Assembly: GCA_019448385.1 (NCBI GenBank)
Contig: JAGTXO010000083.1
Coordinates: 1 to 64,000 of the forward strand
From: Diacronema lutheri
Lineage: Eukaryota > Haptophyta > Pavlovophyceae > Pavlovales > Pavlovaceae
Length of the DNA: 64,000 nucleotides
Direction: 5' to 3'
Shown here: piece after piece, positions 51,001 to 61,008 of the stretch
How positions within the stretch are numbered: position 1 is the first letter of the stretch
Layout: each line of letters starts with the position of its first letter
Translations under genes and position numbers: made by a program
Notes under the pieces: generated by a model
What the model was told of the DNA's origin: nothing
The model's database searches: none
Seen by the model: the letters and a program-made list of their open reading frames with translations, nothing else

Positions 51001-52460
51001 TGCGTGCGGGCTGTGAGGCGTTTGTGTTGCTGCCAATCCCGCTCGGCTGGCAGCTGCCGCACCGTGGCGCGGGCGCACCGTACGCACGGACGGCCGAGCT
51101 CGCCGACACGTGGGTGCGCCGGCAGCGCGAGGGCGAGCGGCCGCTCGGCCGCGACGCGGAGGAGGCGGTGCGGCGCGCGCATACGCAGCTGGCGTGGCTG
51201 CGCTCCGCCCTGGCGCTGCGCTGGGACGAACGGCCCGACGGCGCGGCGGATGGACCGGAGGACGACGCGCTGCCGCCGCACGCGGCGCGCGCGCCGGCTC
51301 GGCGCGTGGCTGCGCGCGCCGCGGCGGCAGCCCCGCCGCCGGACGGTGGCGGGGCCGACCGATCCGCGCGCCGCGTGGTGGCGGGCCCGGCCTCCGAGCC
51401 GCGGCGCGCGCCAAGGCGTGACGGTGACGGTGACGGCCAAGGCGCGAGCTTCAGCGTGGTGCGCGCCTCGGCTGGGGCCGCGCGTCCGCCGCTGCGTGCG
51501 CGCAGCTCGTCGCCCGTGCTCGCGCTCGCCGCGCTGCACGACACGTGCGCGCCGCTGCCCGACGTTACGGACGTTACGGCCGAGGACGCCGCCGGTGGCG
51601 CGGCCGGCGCGTCGCGCACGACGCGCGGCCGCGCGAGCCCCGCGGCGCGGGGCATTGTGCCGTCCACCGCCGTCTGCCTGAGCGCCGCGCACCTGCGCGC
51701 GCTCGCGCCCGCGCGGCTGCGCGTCCGGCTGCGCCTCGAGGCCTCGCGCGCCGACGCGGCTCGCGCGGAGCGGACCACGCAGCCGCCGCCCGGCGCCGCG
51801 ACGGCGGGCACGCGCAAGGCGGGCGGTGGCGGTGGCGGTGGCGGCGGCGTTGGCGGCAACCGCGGCTTCAGCCTCGCAAACGGCCTGAGCGCGCTGCACG
51901 GCGAGGTGGAGAAGATCTTCGCGCCGCGCAAACCCGCGCTCAGCGGCGGTGCGCGTTCTGAGCCGCGCGCGGACGCACAGCCGCTCGCGCGCGTGCGCGC
52001 GCACGAGCCGTGCGTCGCCAGCGCGCTGATCACGGCGCACGCGCTCGACGCGCTGGCGCCGGGCACATCGATGAGCGCCGGCGTGGCGCGTGTGGTCGGC
52101 CGTTGGTCCGTGCGCAGAATGGGCGGAAATGGCAGACTGGGCGGCAATGGCGACGGCGATGGCGATGGCGATGCGCGCCGCTCGCCGTTGGCAACGAGCG
52201 GCGGCGCCGGCGCGTGCGACGCCTTTTGGAGCGGCGAGCGCGAGCGCGAGCTCGAGCTCGGACCGTCGGGCGAGGTGTGCCCGTCGCACATCTCGGCGGT
52301 CGTCTGCTTCGCGCAGCCTGGCGCCTACGAGCTGATCCTCGAGCTGTGCGCGTGCGAGGGCGCGCAGACCGCGTTCGCGGGCCTCGACGCGCTCGCCGGC
52401 CTGCCCGCGTGCGCGGTTCTCAGGGTTGCCGTCGCTGACGCAGAGTCTCTTTGTGGCTGA
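47169..52460 (+). CDS. TRAPPC9: TRAPP-II complex subunit TRAPPC9/Trs120-like
   Basis: A single exon of 1,763 residues. The N-terminal third is a helical solenoid-like region with Ser/Gly/acidic linkers. After a 21-bp repeat the family-typical beta-sandwich part begins with ERARVWVCGESAEVAVILSN, then NPLAVPLEICALALETDGVPL, CTVPPRGSLSLRLGITP and LTVRALHVGICAGAARVRV. This order (GE.a.V.V.l.NP, then a G.L.v.g strand) is the TRAPPC9/Trs120 hallmark. A later SLRNVGAASACALRV segment repeats the Ig-like pattern. TRAPP-II acts as an exchange factor for Rab11/Rab1-type GTPases at the trans-Golgi. The length is near the upper end for the family because of low-complexity inserts. Confidence 0.72.
49392..49538 (+). 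repeat. Seven in-frame 21-bp tandem repeats (DGTAAER)
   Basis: The unit GACGGCACGGCGGCAGAGCGC occurs seven times with one substitution (copy 6, Ala to Val), encoding DGTAAER heptads between the solenoid and sandwich parts of the TRAPPC9-like protein. Confidence 0.95.
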
Positions 52461-52589
52461 CGGCCGCCGCTCGCACTGTGCGCGGCGGGTCGCTCCCGAC
52501 CCACGACGGCACGGGCGCACGCCGGTAGTGGCTACAGTCGGATATGGGCGGTTGTGCTGTGTTCAGGCAACTGCGCGGTGTCTCTTCCC

Positions 52590-53463
52590 TCAGTCGCGCC
52601 CCTCGACAATCGCCTCGACGACCCTCCGCTTGAAGCGCTCGGCGTATTCGAGCGGCGGCACGCACGAGATGCCGTGCCGGTTCTTGCCGAGGAGCAGCTT
52701 TGCGACGTACTCCTTCTTCTTGCCCAGGTCCCACCGCTGCAGCACATCGATGATACCCAAATAATAGACCGCGGGGCCGTCCACAAACTCCGCCTCGTAC
52801 CGGCTGCCGTCGTCGGGCGAGAGCAACGGCTGCGCGAGCGGATCGGCACTGCCGCTCGCGTGGCCGACCGCCGCCGCCGCCACCCCTAGCGGCATGAGCG
52901 GCGGCTGCTGCGCGGCCGGCGTGCGCGGCTGCGCGTGTTGCAGGTCAAAGCGGCGACGTGTGACCCCGACGAGGAGCGAGTAGTCCATCAGGCCCTGCGA
53001 CGCGAGAAAGTCGGCGTCGGCGCGCAGCTGGCCCGCGAGCTCAGCGGCGAGCGCGGGCCTCAGGTTGAGCTTGTACATCAGGTCGTTGTCCTTGAGCTGC
53101 TGCTCGGGCACGCACGACTTGTTGAAGCGCAGGCTGCAGAAACGGCCGTCGACGCCAACGACAAAGCGGCGGTCGCAGTACCGGCAGCGGCAGCGCTGGC
53201 CGCGCAGCTCGGCGACGGAGCTGCCGTGCCTCTGCACCCACGACCCCTTGAGGTCGTACCGCTCGTGGATGGGCTGCCGCTCGCACCGCTCGTGGATGGG
53301 CTGCCGCTCGCACCGCTCGTGGATGGGCTGCCGCTCGCACCGCTCGTGGATGGGCTGCCGCTCGCACCCACCGCCCGCTGCGGAGGCGAAGGCGGCGAAG
53401 GCGCTGCCGTGCGCGCTGGATGACAGCGCGGCAGGCAGCGCGGCCTCGGGCGCATGGGCGGCA

Positions 53464-53494
<31 letters not shown>

Positions 53495-55099
53495 CGGCGG
53501 TGTCGGCCGTGCTCGTGTGCGCAGCCGCCGCCACTCCTCGCGCCGCAGCCGTCGCGGGCGCGCCCTCACAGCCGCAGGCGCGCCCAGCGGCGGGCGGCGG
53601 GTGGCGCGGCGCGTGCGGCGGCGGCGGTGGGACGGGCGGCGCGCAGTGCGACGGTGCGTCCGGCGCGAGAATGTTCTTCATCACGAGGAAGAAGAGGCGC
53701 CTGCCGTAGATCTCGATGCAGTAGAGGCCGAGCATCTTCGAGAGCAGTGTGCGCGGGCAGCGGCGCACGTGCTGCGCGTACGCCGGCAGCATGCGACGGA
53801 GCGCGCGCGCCTCGGCCCTCGTGCACGTCTTGACGATGAAATGGCCGTCGCTCGAGAAGTAAAGGAACGCGCCCGACTTGCCCTCGGAGAAGCGCTCTTT
53901 CGCCTTGTGCCGCAGCGAGTGCAGCAGGTAGCGCGCGGAGATGCCAAAAGCGGCGCGGATATCGCCAAACGTGTCGGGCTCGTAATCAATCAGCGTGATG
54001 CTGCTCGTGCTCCGGTCCGCGCCGAGACTCGTCAGCTCGCCGCGGTGCGTCACGCGCGTGCGCCGCCGCTCGCGCTCGCCGCCCGGCGCGGAGGACGCGC
54101 GCCGCGTGAGCTGGGTCAGGTCGGCCATCGTGGGAGCGAGCGGGTCGACGCACGCTAATGGCGGCGGCTCGCCCTGCGGCTCGTGCCCGTCGCCACTGGC
54201 GCTGCGCGAGCGCAGGCCGCGCAGCGACGCGCGCAACGCGGCGCGCGCGCCACGTGCGCCGCCGTTCGCCGCCGCGCCCGCGCCCGCTGGCGCCCCCCCC
54301 TCCTCGCGCGTGCTCCACACGACGCGGCTCGCGACACCCCACGAGGAGCCGGGCTGCGAAGGCGGCGCGGGCCACGCGAGCCCAACCTCCGCCGCGCCGC
54401 CCCGCTCGCTGCCGCCCTCAGAGCCCGGATCGCGCTCGACGCTGCCGACGTCACCGACGGCGGCGCCGTGCACGTCGAGCGGCGCGGCGCCGAGCTGCGC
54501 GGGCAGCGCGAAGAGCGAGCTGCCGCCGCTGCCGCACGCGCCGCGGCCAGCGGAGGCGCCGATCGCACGAAGCGCCGCTGAGCGGGGGGGCGCGGCCGAG
54601 GCGCTGAGCGGCGTGCCGCTGCTGCGCGCGGCGGCCGCGTCGGGCGCGTGCCCCTCCTGTGCGCCCTCGCTGCCCTCGTGCAGCTGGTGCAGGTGCGAGC
54701 AGGTGCTGCTCAAACTGGCCCTCCCACTCGTGCTTGCACTCCACGTCTCACGGATGCCGCATAGCACGCCTTGCGCGCCGCACACGCCTCCACCGCCCTC
54801 GCTGCCCTCGTGCAGCAGCTGCTGCTGCTGCTGCTGCTGCTGCAGCGCCTCCGCGACGAAGAACGAGTCGACGGAATAGGAGGCTGCGCACACCGGGCCA
54901 AAGCCGCCCACGCCCGGGCGCGTGTCGCGCACTCCGGGCGGGTGGCGCGGTGCGACGGTCGAGCAGGCGGCGTTGGCGTGGAGGATCGCGCGCTCGATGC
55001 CCTGCGCGGTGAAGAAGAGGACCTCGTCGCGCAGCGCACCGTTGAGCTCGGGCCGCATGCCCTCCTCCTCCTCCTCCTCGTCGTCCTCGTCGTCGTCGT

Positions 55100-55144
<45 letters not shown>

Positions 55145-56252
55145 AGCGTCGCGGCGGGCGGGCGCGCGCCGTCGCGCCGAGGAGCTCGCGCAGCTGCCGC
55201 CAGCGCGCGACGCGCGCGAGCCCGCCAACCACGCCGCCATCGTGCACGGGCGCGTACGGCTGGAGGAGCGGCAGCAAGTAGCCCGTGACGGTGGCAATGC
55301 CCCTCGCGGCGAGGAGGACGAGGAAAAGCTCCGCACATCCGTAGTGCACGCGCGCCCACACGCGCGACGTGTGCACGCGCAGCGAGAGCACGAACATGGC
55401 GGCGTAGAGCGTCATCTGCGCGAGCACGTACCACGAGTAGAACTGCAGCAGCTTGCGCGAGCGCAGCAGCACTGCGCGGCGCGTCTCGAGCGCCGACTGG
55501 AGGCCGCCGCTCTGCAGCCGGCGCGCCGCGCGCCCGTAGTAGACGGCGAGCGCATGCGCGTAGATGCAGAGCACCGGCAGGAAGAAGAAGAGCTGCGCGC
55601 CGCCCCAGTTGATCGAGCCATCTTGCGGCGAGCGCACCCAGCAGACGAGCAGCGCGCGCGCGCTCGCCGCGCCCGCGGCCGCGGGCTGCGCGCGCGCCCA
55701 AAAGCCGAGCCGCTCGAACGTGAGCCACGCTGGCAGGCACTCGCGGCCGCGCGCCGCGCCGCGGCACAACGAGACGCCGTCGCGCTGCAGCCAGCCGAGC
55801 GCCGCGGCGACCGCCGCGTTGCCGAGCAGGATGGCCGCATGCAGGAAGCGGCGCGTCGCCTGCCAGTCGTGGAACGGCTCGGTGAGCGCAAAGCCAAGGT
55901 CGGCGGAGATGCCGACGAAGCAGCTCTCGGACGCGAGCATGCTGAACTGCATGACGACGGCGGACGCCTTGCACTCGAGCGCGCTCTTCGAGCGCGTGAG
56001 CTGGAACGCGAGCTGCGCGCAAAAGAGCAGGTCGTACAGGCAGCGCGCGAGCACGAGGCTCGCCGGGTGGCGGCGCAGCCGGCGAAACGAGCAGAAGGCG
56101 GCGATGTAGCCGACGCACATGAGCACCGACGCACTCGCCGAGACGAGCGGGAAGAGCGCCGTCACCGACGGCAGCGGGAAGAAGAGCGCGTCCTCCTCGC
56201 TGCCCGCGGCCGATGAGGGCGCGTCCTCCACGAAGTCGTCGTCGGCCGCCAT
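52590..56252 (-). CDS. GPCR-phosphatidylinositol-phosphate kinase fusion (GPCR-PIPK)
   Basis: A single exon of 1,220 residues from the ATG at 56252. The N-terminal ~330 residues hold about seven membrane helices (around ALFPLVSASASVLMCVGYI through ELFLVLLAARGIATVTGYLL). A long linker follows with Asp/Glu and Gln runs. The C-terminal PIPK has the ATP-loop region KSGAFLYFSSDGHFIVK, YDLKGSWVQR, KDNDLMYKLNL, MDYSLLVGV and IIDVLQRWDLGKKKEY ... SCVPPLEYAERFKRRV. GPCR-PIPKs are known from oomycetes, Dictyostelium and some algae and would couple a receptor directly to phosphoinositide synthesis. Just before the DLKGS motif lie four tandem CERQPIHER units, and the PIPK core also has a Cys-containing insert (CRCRYCDRR). 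Confidence 0.93.
53260..53367 (-). repeat. Four 27-bp in-frame repeats in the PIPK domain
   Basis: Four exact copies of a 27-bp unit encode CERQPIHER next to the conserved DLKGS motif. The copies are identical at the DNA level, so the expansion is recent and copy number may vary among strains. Confidence 0.95.
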
Positions 56253-56295
56253 CGATCGCGGCCGATGAGGGCCCCCCGACGTCCGTTTCGCCGTC
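56253..56295. promoter_or_regulatory. 43-bp divergent gap, GPCR-PIPK / small protein gene
   Basis: The start codons at 56252 (minus) and 56296 (plus) are 43 bp apart and share the sequence GGCCGATGAGGGCCC, which contains no TATA-like element. Confidence 0.45.
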
Positions 56296-56898
56296 ATGGT
56301 GAAGCCCATGTGGAGCACGGCGCACGCGAGCATGGACGGCGGCCAGTCGCGCCAGCTGCGTAGGCTCATCGACAGCGAGCTGGCTACGAGCGTGCGCTCG
56401 CGTGCGCTCGCGGATGAGCGCGCGCACGCGCTGGCGTCGACGGGTGGCCAGCTGCCGCCGTTCCCAACCGTGCACTCCTCGCTCGGCGTGCAGAGATGGG
56501 TGCGCGACCACCACGTGCACTACCCGCCGTCGGGCGCCGCCGCGCGCGACGCGCGCTCGCTACCCATGCGTGGCCCCAACCCTCCCGCCTATTGGCTGCA
56601 CGAGCGCAGGCCGCCGCCGCCGGGCGCGACCTCGTCGAGCGAGGTCGGTGCGCACATGCGCGAGTGGGGCGGGCTGTACAACCAGACGACGTTCGACATC
56701 AACCTCGCCTCGGCGCGCGGGCAGGCATCGCTCGAGCTGCTGCGGCAGCACCACACGGCGTTGCCATTCGTGCCGTCGCAGCACACGGCCGCCATGCCCG
56801 TGCCCGGCTACTCGCTGCCGTACCGCGCGGCGCACCAGCACCGGCCGATGCTCGAGTCCGCCCAGATCGGCGCGTTCCACCACGCGCCGCTCGTGTGA
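56296..56898 (+). CDS. Small basic protein of unknown function (cilium-associated?)
   Basis: An intronless 200-residue protein, His/Pro/Arg-rich, without membrane helices or signal peptide. It has short linear segments such as QRWVRDHHVHYPPSG, GPNPPAYWLHERRPPPP, GGLYNQTTFDINLASA and VPGYSLPYRAAHQHRP. Proline- and tyrosine-punctuated extended segments of this kind are seen in microtubule inner proteins of cilia, but I do not recognise a family; that idea is only an impression. Its balanced codon frame and divergent position with 43 bp to the next gene support a real gene. Confidence 0.6.
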   Translation: MVKPMWSTAHASMDGGQSRQLRRLIDSELATSVRSRALADERAHALASTGGQLPPFPTVHSSLGVQRWVRDHHVHYPPSGAAARDARSLPMRGPNPPAYWLHERRPPPPGATSSSEVGAHMREWGGLYNQTTFDINLASARGQASLELLRQHHTALPFVPSQHTAAMPVPGYSLPYRAAHQHRPMLESAQIGAFHHAPLV

Positions 56899-56947
56899 TC
56901 GGCCGGGCGGCGCGGCCTCCTCGTGGTAGCTGACGGGCGAGCCAGAA

Positions 56948-58280
56948 CTAAGACGGGAGGCGTGCACTCACGCCTCGCCGACCCGCCCCGGGCCGTGCGA
57001 TGGCCAGCACGGCGCGCTGGCTGCGCGGGTCGGCCGGATTGCCGGCGAAGAGCGAAAGCGAGCCGGCGTTCACATCGATGAGCGCGCTGCCGAGCGTCTC
57101 CTCGCCGGACACGTCGCCCGCCGCGCGCGACGCCGCATCGTGGAAGACGGGGAAGCTGGTGTCAACGCCGTCGCCGAGCACGCGCAGCAGATCGGCCGCG
57201 CTCGTCGGGACAGGCAGCACCTGCGCTCGCGCGAGGCGGTGGGCGGAGCTGTTGGAGATGGACTGCGCGACCGGCGGCTGGATGAAGCGCAGGTGGTTGG
57301 AGTGGAAAACGGGCGGGCCGCCCGGCGCGACGACGGTGAGCGCGTGCACGCCGCGCTCGACCGCCTCGACCTGTACAATCTCGCCGCCACCTCCGGGCAG
57401 CAGCGCGGCGAGCTGGTAGCTGTGACCAACGGACTGCCCGTCCGCCGTGGCGATGGCGATCGCCGCGCGCATCGTGCGCGCGGCGCGCAGCAGCTCGCGC
57501 GAGACGAAGCCGCGGCCGCGCGCCGCGTATGCAGCGCTGTGTGGCTCGACGCTGTTGAGCGAGAAGCACAGCCCGTGGCCGTTGCACCCAAAGGCGCCGG
57601 ACGGCAGATCGCCCGCGTACACGGCCGCGGTAAAGCCGCCGTTGTCAATCCGCACCTGCGCGAGGAAGAGCGTGCCCGCCTCGTCCACGGCCGAGTCCTC
57701 GTTGTGCGCGACCCACGGGTGGAGAGCATAGTCGGAGCAGTGCGCGGCGGCAGGCGCGAGCGCGCTTCGGTTGGGCGCAAAGTGGGCGAGCTCCTGGCCG
57801 GCACCGCGCCGAGAGCGTGCGTGCCGCGAGCGCGGCCGCGCCGGCGTGAGCGCGCGGCCACGGCGCCCGCCGCGCGCGCGCGCGGAGCGCGGCGCGCACC
57901 TGGTGGAGGTTGAGCGCTAGGATGTGCGCCAACGGCACGCCCACGCCGTGTGCGAGGCCTCGCAGCTCGGCCATGTAGAGCGGGTACGCACGCTCGTGCG
58001 TCTCGGCGAACGCGGCGAGCGTGCGCGCGCCCGCCGGGTCGGACGTGACCCACGCAACAAGCGCCGCGTTGCGCGCGCGTGCGAGGCGCTTGCGCGCGGC
58101 CGTCGCGTACGCGGCGCCCATCTCGCGGCCAAATCGCTCGTGCTCGGCGGCCGACCAACCGTACGTGCCACGGAAGACGGGCAGCCCGGGCGCCGGCGGC
58201 AGCGCGGGCTGCCGAGGGTCCAGAGGACCACCACGAACCGAGATGACCACCGCTAGCGCCAACGTCGAACCGACCGCCAT
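56948..58280 (-). CDS. C45-family Ntn hydrolase (acyltransferase/amidase-like)
   Basis: Exons 58280-57900 and 57793-56948 (phase-0 intron, donor GTGCGCGC) give 408 residues. A short hydrophobic N-terminus (VGSTLALAVVISV) suggests a signal peptide. A helical pro-region follows (YPLYMAELRGLAHGVGVPL, LALNLHQELAHF), then the likely nucleophile Cys146 in AAAHCSDYAL and VAHNEDSAVDE, GDLPSGAFGCNGHGLCFSLN, typical of peptidase C45 / penicillin acyltransferase-like proteins that self-cleave before the Cys. Later motifs include SNHLRFIQ. They cut or transfer acyl groups on amides; the substrate here is unknown. The region before the nucleophile is short and lies right at the splice junction. Confidence 0.78.
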
Positions 58281-58400
58281 GCTGGCCCCCGGCCACACGC
58301 GGGTCCGTTCCCCTCGGGCCTCGCCCCACCACAAGCGAGGCGTCGGGCCCGCCGGGGGGAGGGGCCGGTGAGCACCATCCTCGCGGCGCTGCGCCCAACG
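58281..58400. promoter_or_regulatory. Divergent promoter region, C45 hydrolase / phosphoesterase
   Basis: 120 bp between the minus ATG at 58280 and the plus ATG at 58401. A GTG at 58368 is in frame with the phosphoesterase, but the first ATG is preferred. Confidence 0.4.
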
Positions 58401-60879
58401 ATGCGGCCGGTCTGGCGCGCGCTCGCAACCCTTCCGTACCTGCACTGCCAGGCCTCGTCGCCCAGCTTTTCGCGCGCCGCCCACCCGGGCGTGTCGGGCC
58501 GCGACGGCGGCGAGGGTGGGGGCGGCGGCGCGGGCGGCGGCGGCGTTGGCGTTGGCGGCGGCGGCGGCGGCGGCGGCACGGCCGTGGCGGCGACGGCGGC
58601 GGGCGCGGTCGCGCCTGGCGCGGCCACGTGCACGATCGGCTACGTGACCGACGTCGAGGGCAATCGCGCCTACTTTGACGAGTACGTGCGCATCTCGCAC
58701 GTGCTCGAGCGCGATCGGCCGTCCGGCGCGCTCCGGCTGCGCGACGGCTGCGAGCTCGTCTTTGGCGGCGACGTGTGCGACAAGGGCGACGGCGATCTCT
58801 ACGTCGCGCGCGAGCTCGTCGAGCTGAAGCGCCGCTACCCCAGCCGCGTGCACATCATCCTGGGCAACCGCGACGTGAATAAGATCCGCTGGGCGCACGA
58901 GCTCGGCCGCGCCGACGACGAGGCTGACCGGGCGAACGCAGACGGCGACGGCTCGCGGTGCGTCGCGTGGTGGTCGAACGTGCGCCCGATCGCGCAGGAC
59001 GACGCGGCGCGCTGCCGCTGGATGCTGCATCACACGATGGGCTCGCAGCAGCCCGACACCTTTGAGCTGCGCAGAGCGGAGCTGCAGCGGGCCCGCCTCG
59101 ACGCGACGCGCGAGGCGGCCGCGCGCGAGCAGCTGCCGGGCGCGCAGCAGGCGGGCGACGCGCCGCCTCCCGCCGACGAGGGGGCCGCGCGCGTGCTCTC
59201 GCTCGGCGCGATGCTCGGCGGGCTGTTTGGCCTCGGCAGCTCAGCGCCCGCGGGCCGCGCGTCGCCGGCCGCGTCGCCGGCCGCGTCGCCGGCCGCGTCG
59301 CCGGCCGCTGCCGTCACGTCGGCGCCGCCAACCGACGCGGACGTCGTGCGCTCGTTCCGCGATTCGGTTGCGCCGGGCGGCGTGATGTTCGAGCTGCTGT
59401 GCGCCGGCCAGATCGGCGCGGTGCTCGGCGACTGCCTCTTCGTGCACGGTGCGCTCTCCGCCGCGTGCGCCGGGCTCGTCCCGCCGTGTCACGGCGACGT
59501 GCCGGCGCGGGACAAGAGCGCACGCGGCTTTACGCATGCGGGCGGGTTGCGCAGCTGGATCGACGGGCTCAACGCCTTCGCCGCCTCGGAGGTGGCATCC
59601 TTCGCACAGTGGCCGCGCGGCGAGCCCGGCCGCCGGCCGTGGGCGGAGGATGGCGGTTACGGCGGGCGCGGCGGCGAGGGCCTCGTGCAATACGGCATGG
59701 GCGCCATCCCGGCCAGCCCGGCCGGAGCGGCCGCGCACGGCGAGCCCGCCGCGCCGCCGCAGCGTGCGCGCACGATCGCCAACCCGACCGTTATCTACGC
59801 GAGCTGGTTCGACCGAGGCGCGCCGGCGCCCGTGCCGGCCGAGCTCGTGCGCTACGTGGCAGAGGGCGGCGTGCGCGCCATCTTCACCGGCCATCAGCCC
59901 ATCGGCGACGCGCCCGCCGTCATGCGCGCGCGCGCGTCGCCGGTGGGCGCGTCGTCGAGCGGCATCGACGGCGGCGCGGGCGCGGGCGCGTGGGGCGAGC
60001 TGCTCATCGTGTGCGCCGATACGTCCTATTCGAACTGCGTCAAGTGGGTGCAGCCGCAGCCGGGCGCGCCGCTCCCCGCGCACGGCCCGCCCGACCCGTC
60101 GCAGCTCGTGCCCGTCCACTGCCAGCCGGACGGCGCGGATGGGGCGGCGGCGCAGGTGCAGCCGGGCGGTGGCAACCGGGGCTGCGCCGTCAGCGAGGTG
60201 CTCATCGAGATGGACGCGCGCACGCGCGCGGCGGACGACGCATCGGCAGCGCGCGCCGCGCTCGCGCTCGCTGGCCCCGGAGGGATACGGCCGACTGTCG
60301 TGCGCGTGCACGGCCGCCTCTCGGACGGCAGGTGGGCCGCCACGCGCCGCGCCGCCCCTGTCGACCCCCGCGCCGCGCCGCCGCCGCCTCATCGCGCCGC
60401 CCGCCGCTGCCACTGCGTCCACCCGCCGCTGCCACTGCGTCCACCCGCCGCTGCCACTGCGTCCACCCGCCGCTGCCACTGCGTCCACCCGCCGCTGCCA
60501 CTGCGTCCACCCGCCGCTGCCACTGCGTCCACCCGCCGCTGCCACTGCGTCCACCCGCCGCTGCCACTGCGTCCACCCGCCGCGTTGGTTGCGTTGCGCT
60601 GCGCTTGGCAGGCCCTTCGCGTGCACGCTGCCGCCGTTTGCGCCCGACGGCGCGAGGCGCGTCGGACGCGGAGGCGGGCCGTGCGACGAGCTCGTGGGGA
60701 GCGAGCTCGCGGGCGGCTGGCTCGTACGCGCACCGGTGCAGGCCGCCGCCGCCATTGGCGATGGCGGCGGCGGGCGCGAGTACGTGCTGACATTGGGGAA
60801 AGGGTACGACTTCCTCAACCTGCAGGTCGCTGAGGCGGCGGTGCGTGCGTGGGTCGAGCGCGCGCGCGGCGCGGAGTGA
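58401..60879 (+). CDS. Calcineurin-like metallophosphoesterase
   Basis: Exons 58401-60331 and 60612-60879 (phase-2 intron) give 732 residues. Metal-site motifs are present in order: YVTDVEGNRAYF (Asp replaces the usual first DxH), VFGGDVCDKGDGDL (GDxxDxG), IILGNRDVNKIRW (GNRD), a distant VHGAL, and AIFTGHQPIGD (GHxx). A family of this DVEGN type occurs in alveolates and algae; the substrate is unknown. An N-terminal Gly-rich linker follows a possible organelle-targeting segment. The first exon also has four 12-bp Ala-Ser-Pro repeats at about 59262-59306. The second exon (DELVGSELAGGWLVRAPV ... YVLTLGKGYDFLNLQ) completes the C-terminus and ends with its stop inside a downstream 28-bp repeat array. 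Confidence 0.85.
60401..60590 (+). repeat. Eight 22-bp repeats inside the phosphoesterase intron
   Basis: The 22-bp unit containing CCGCTGCCACTGCGTCCACC repeats eight times in the 280-bp intron 60332-60611. The period is not a multiple of three and every frame stays open, which would mislead gene prediction into reading through. Confidence 0.9.
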
Positions 60880-61008
60880 CGCAAGCCGGCCCCCTGGCGC
60901 GGAGTGACGCAAGCCGGCCCCCTGGCGCGGAGTGACGCAAGCCGGCCCCCTGGCGCGGAGTGACGCAAGCCGGCCCCCTGGCGCGGAGTGACGCAAGCCG
61001 GCCCCCTG
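60870..61008 (+). repeat. Five 28-bp repeats spanning the stop codon
   Basis: The unit (CGCGGAGTGACGCAAGCC followed by GGCCCCCTGG) occurs five times. The TGA of the phosphoesterase (60877-60879) lies in the first unit, so the array extends from the last codons into the 3' UTR. Confidence 0.95.

Noticed and set aside
47106-52520. 1,804-residue minus-strand open frame opposite TRAPPC9
   Set aside because: Arg/Ala-rich composition without motifs; it is the stop-poor shadow of the plus-strand gene in very G+C-rich DNA.
60401-61008. CRISPR-like array
   Set aside because: Units are head-to-tail without unique spacers, in a eukaryotic intron and 3' UTR.
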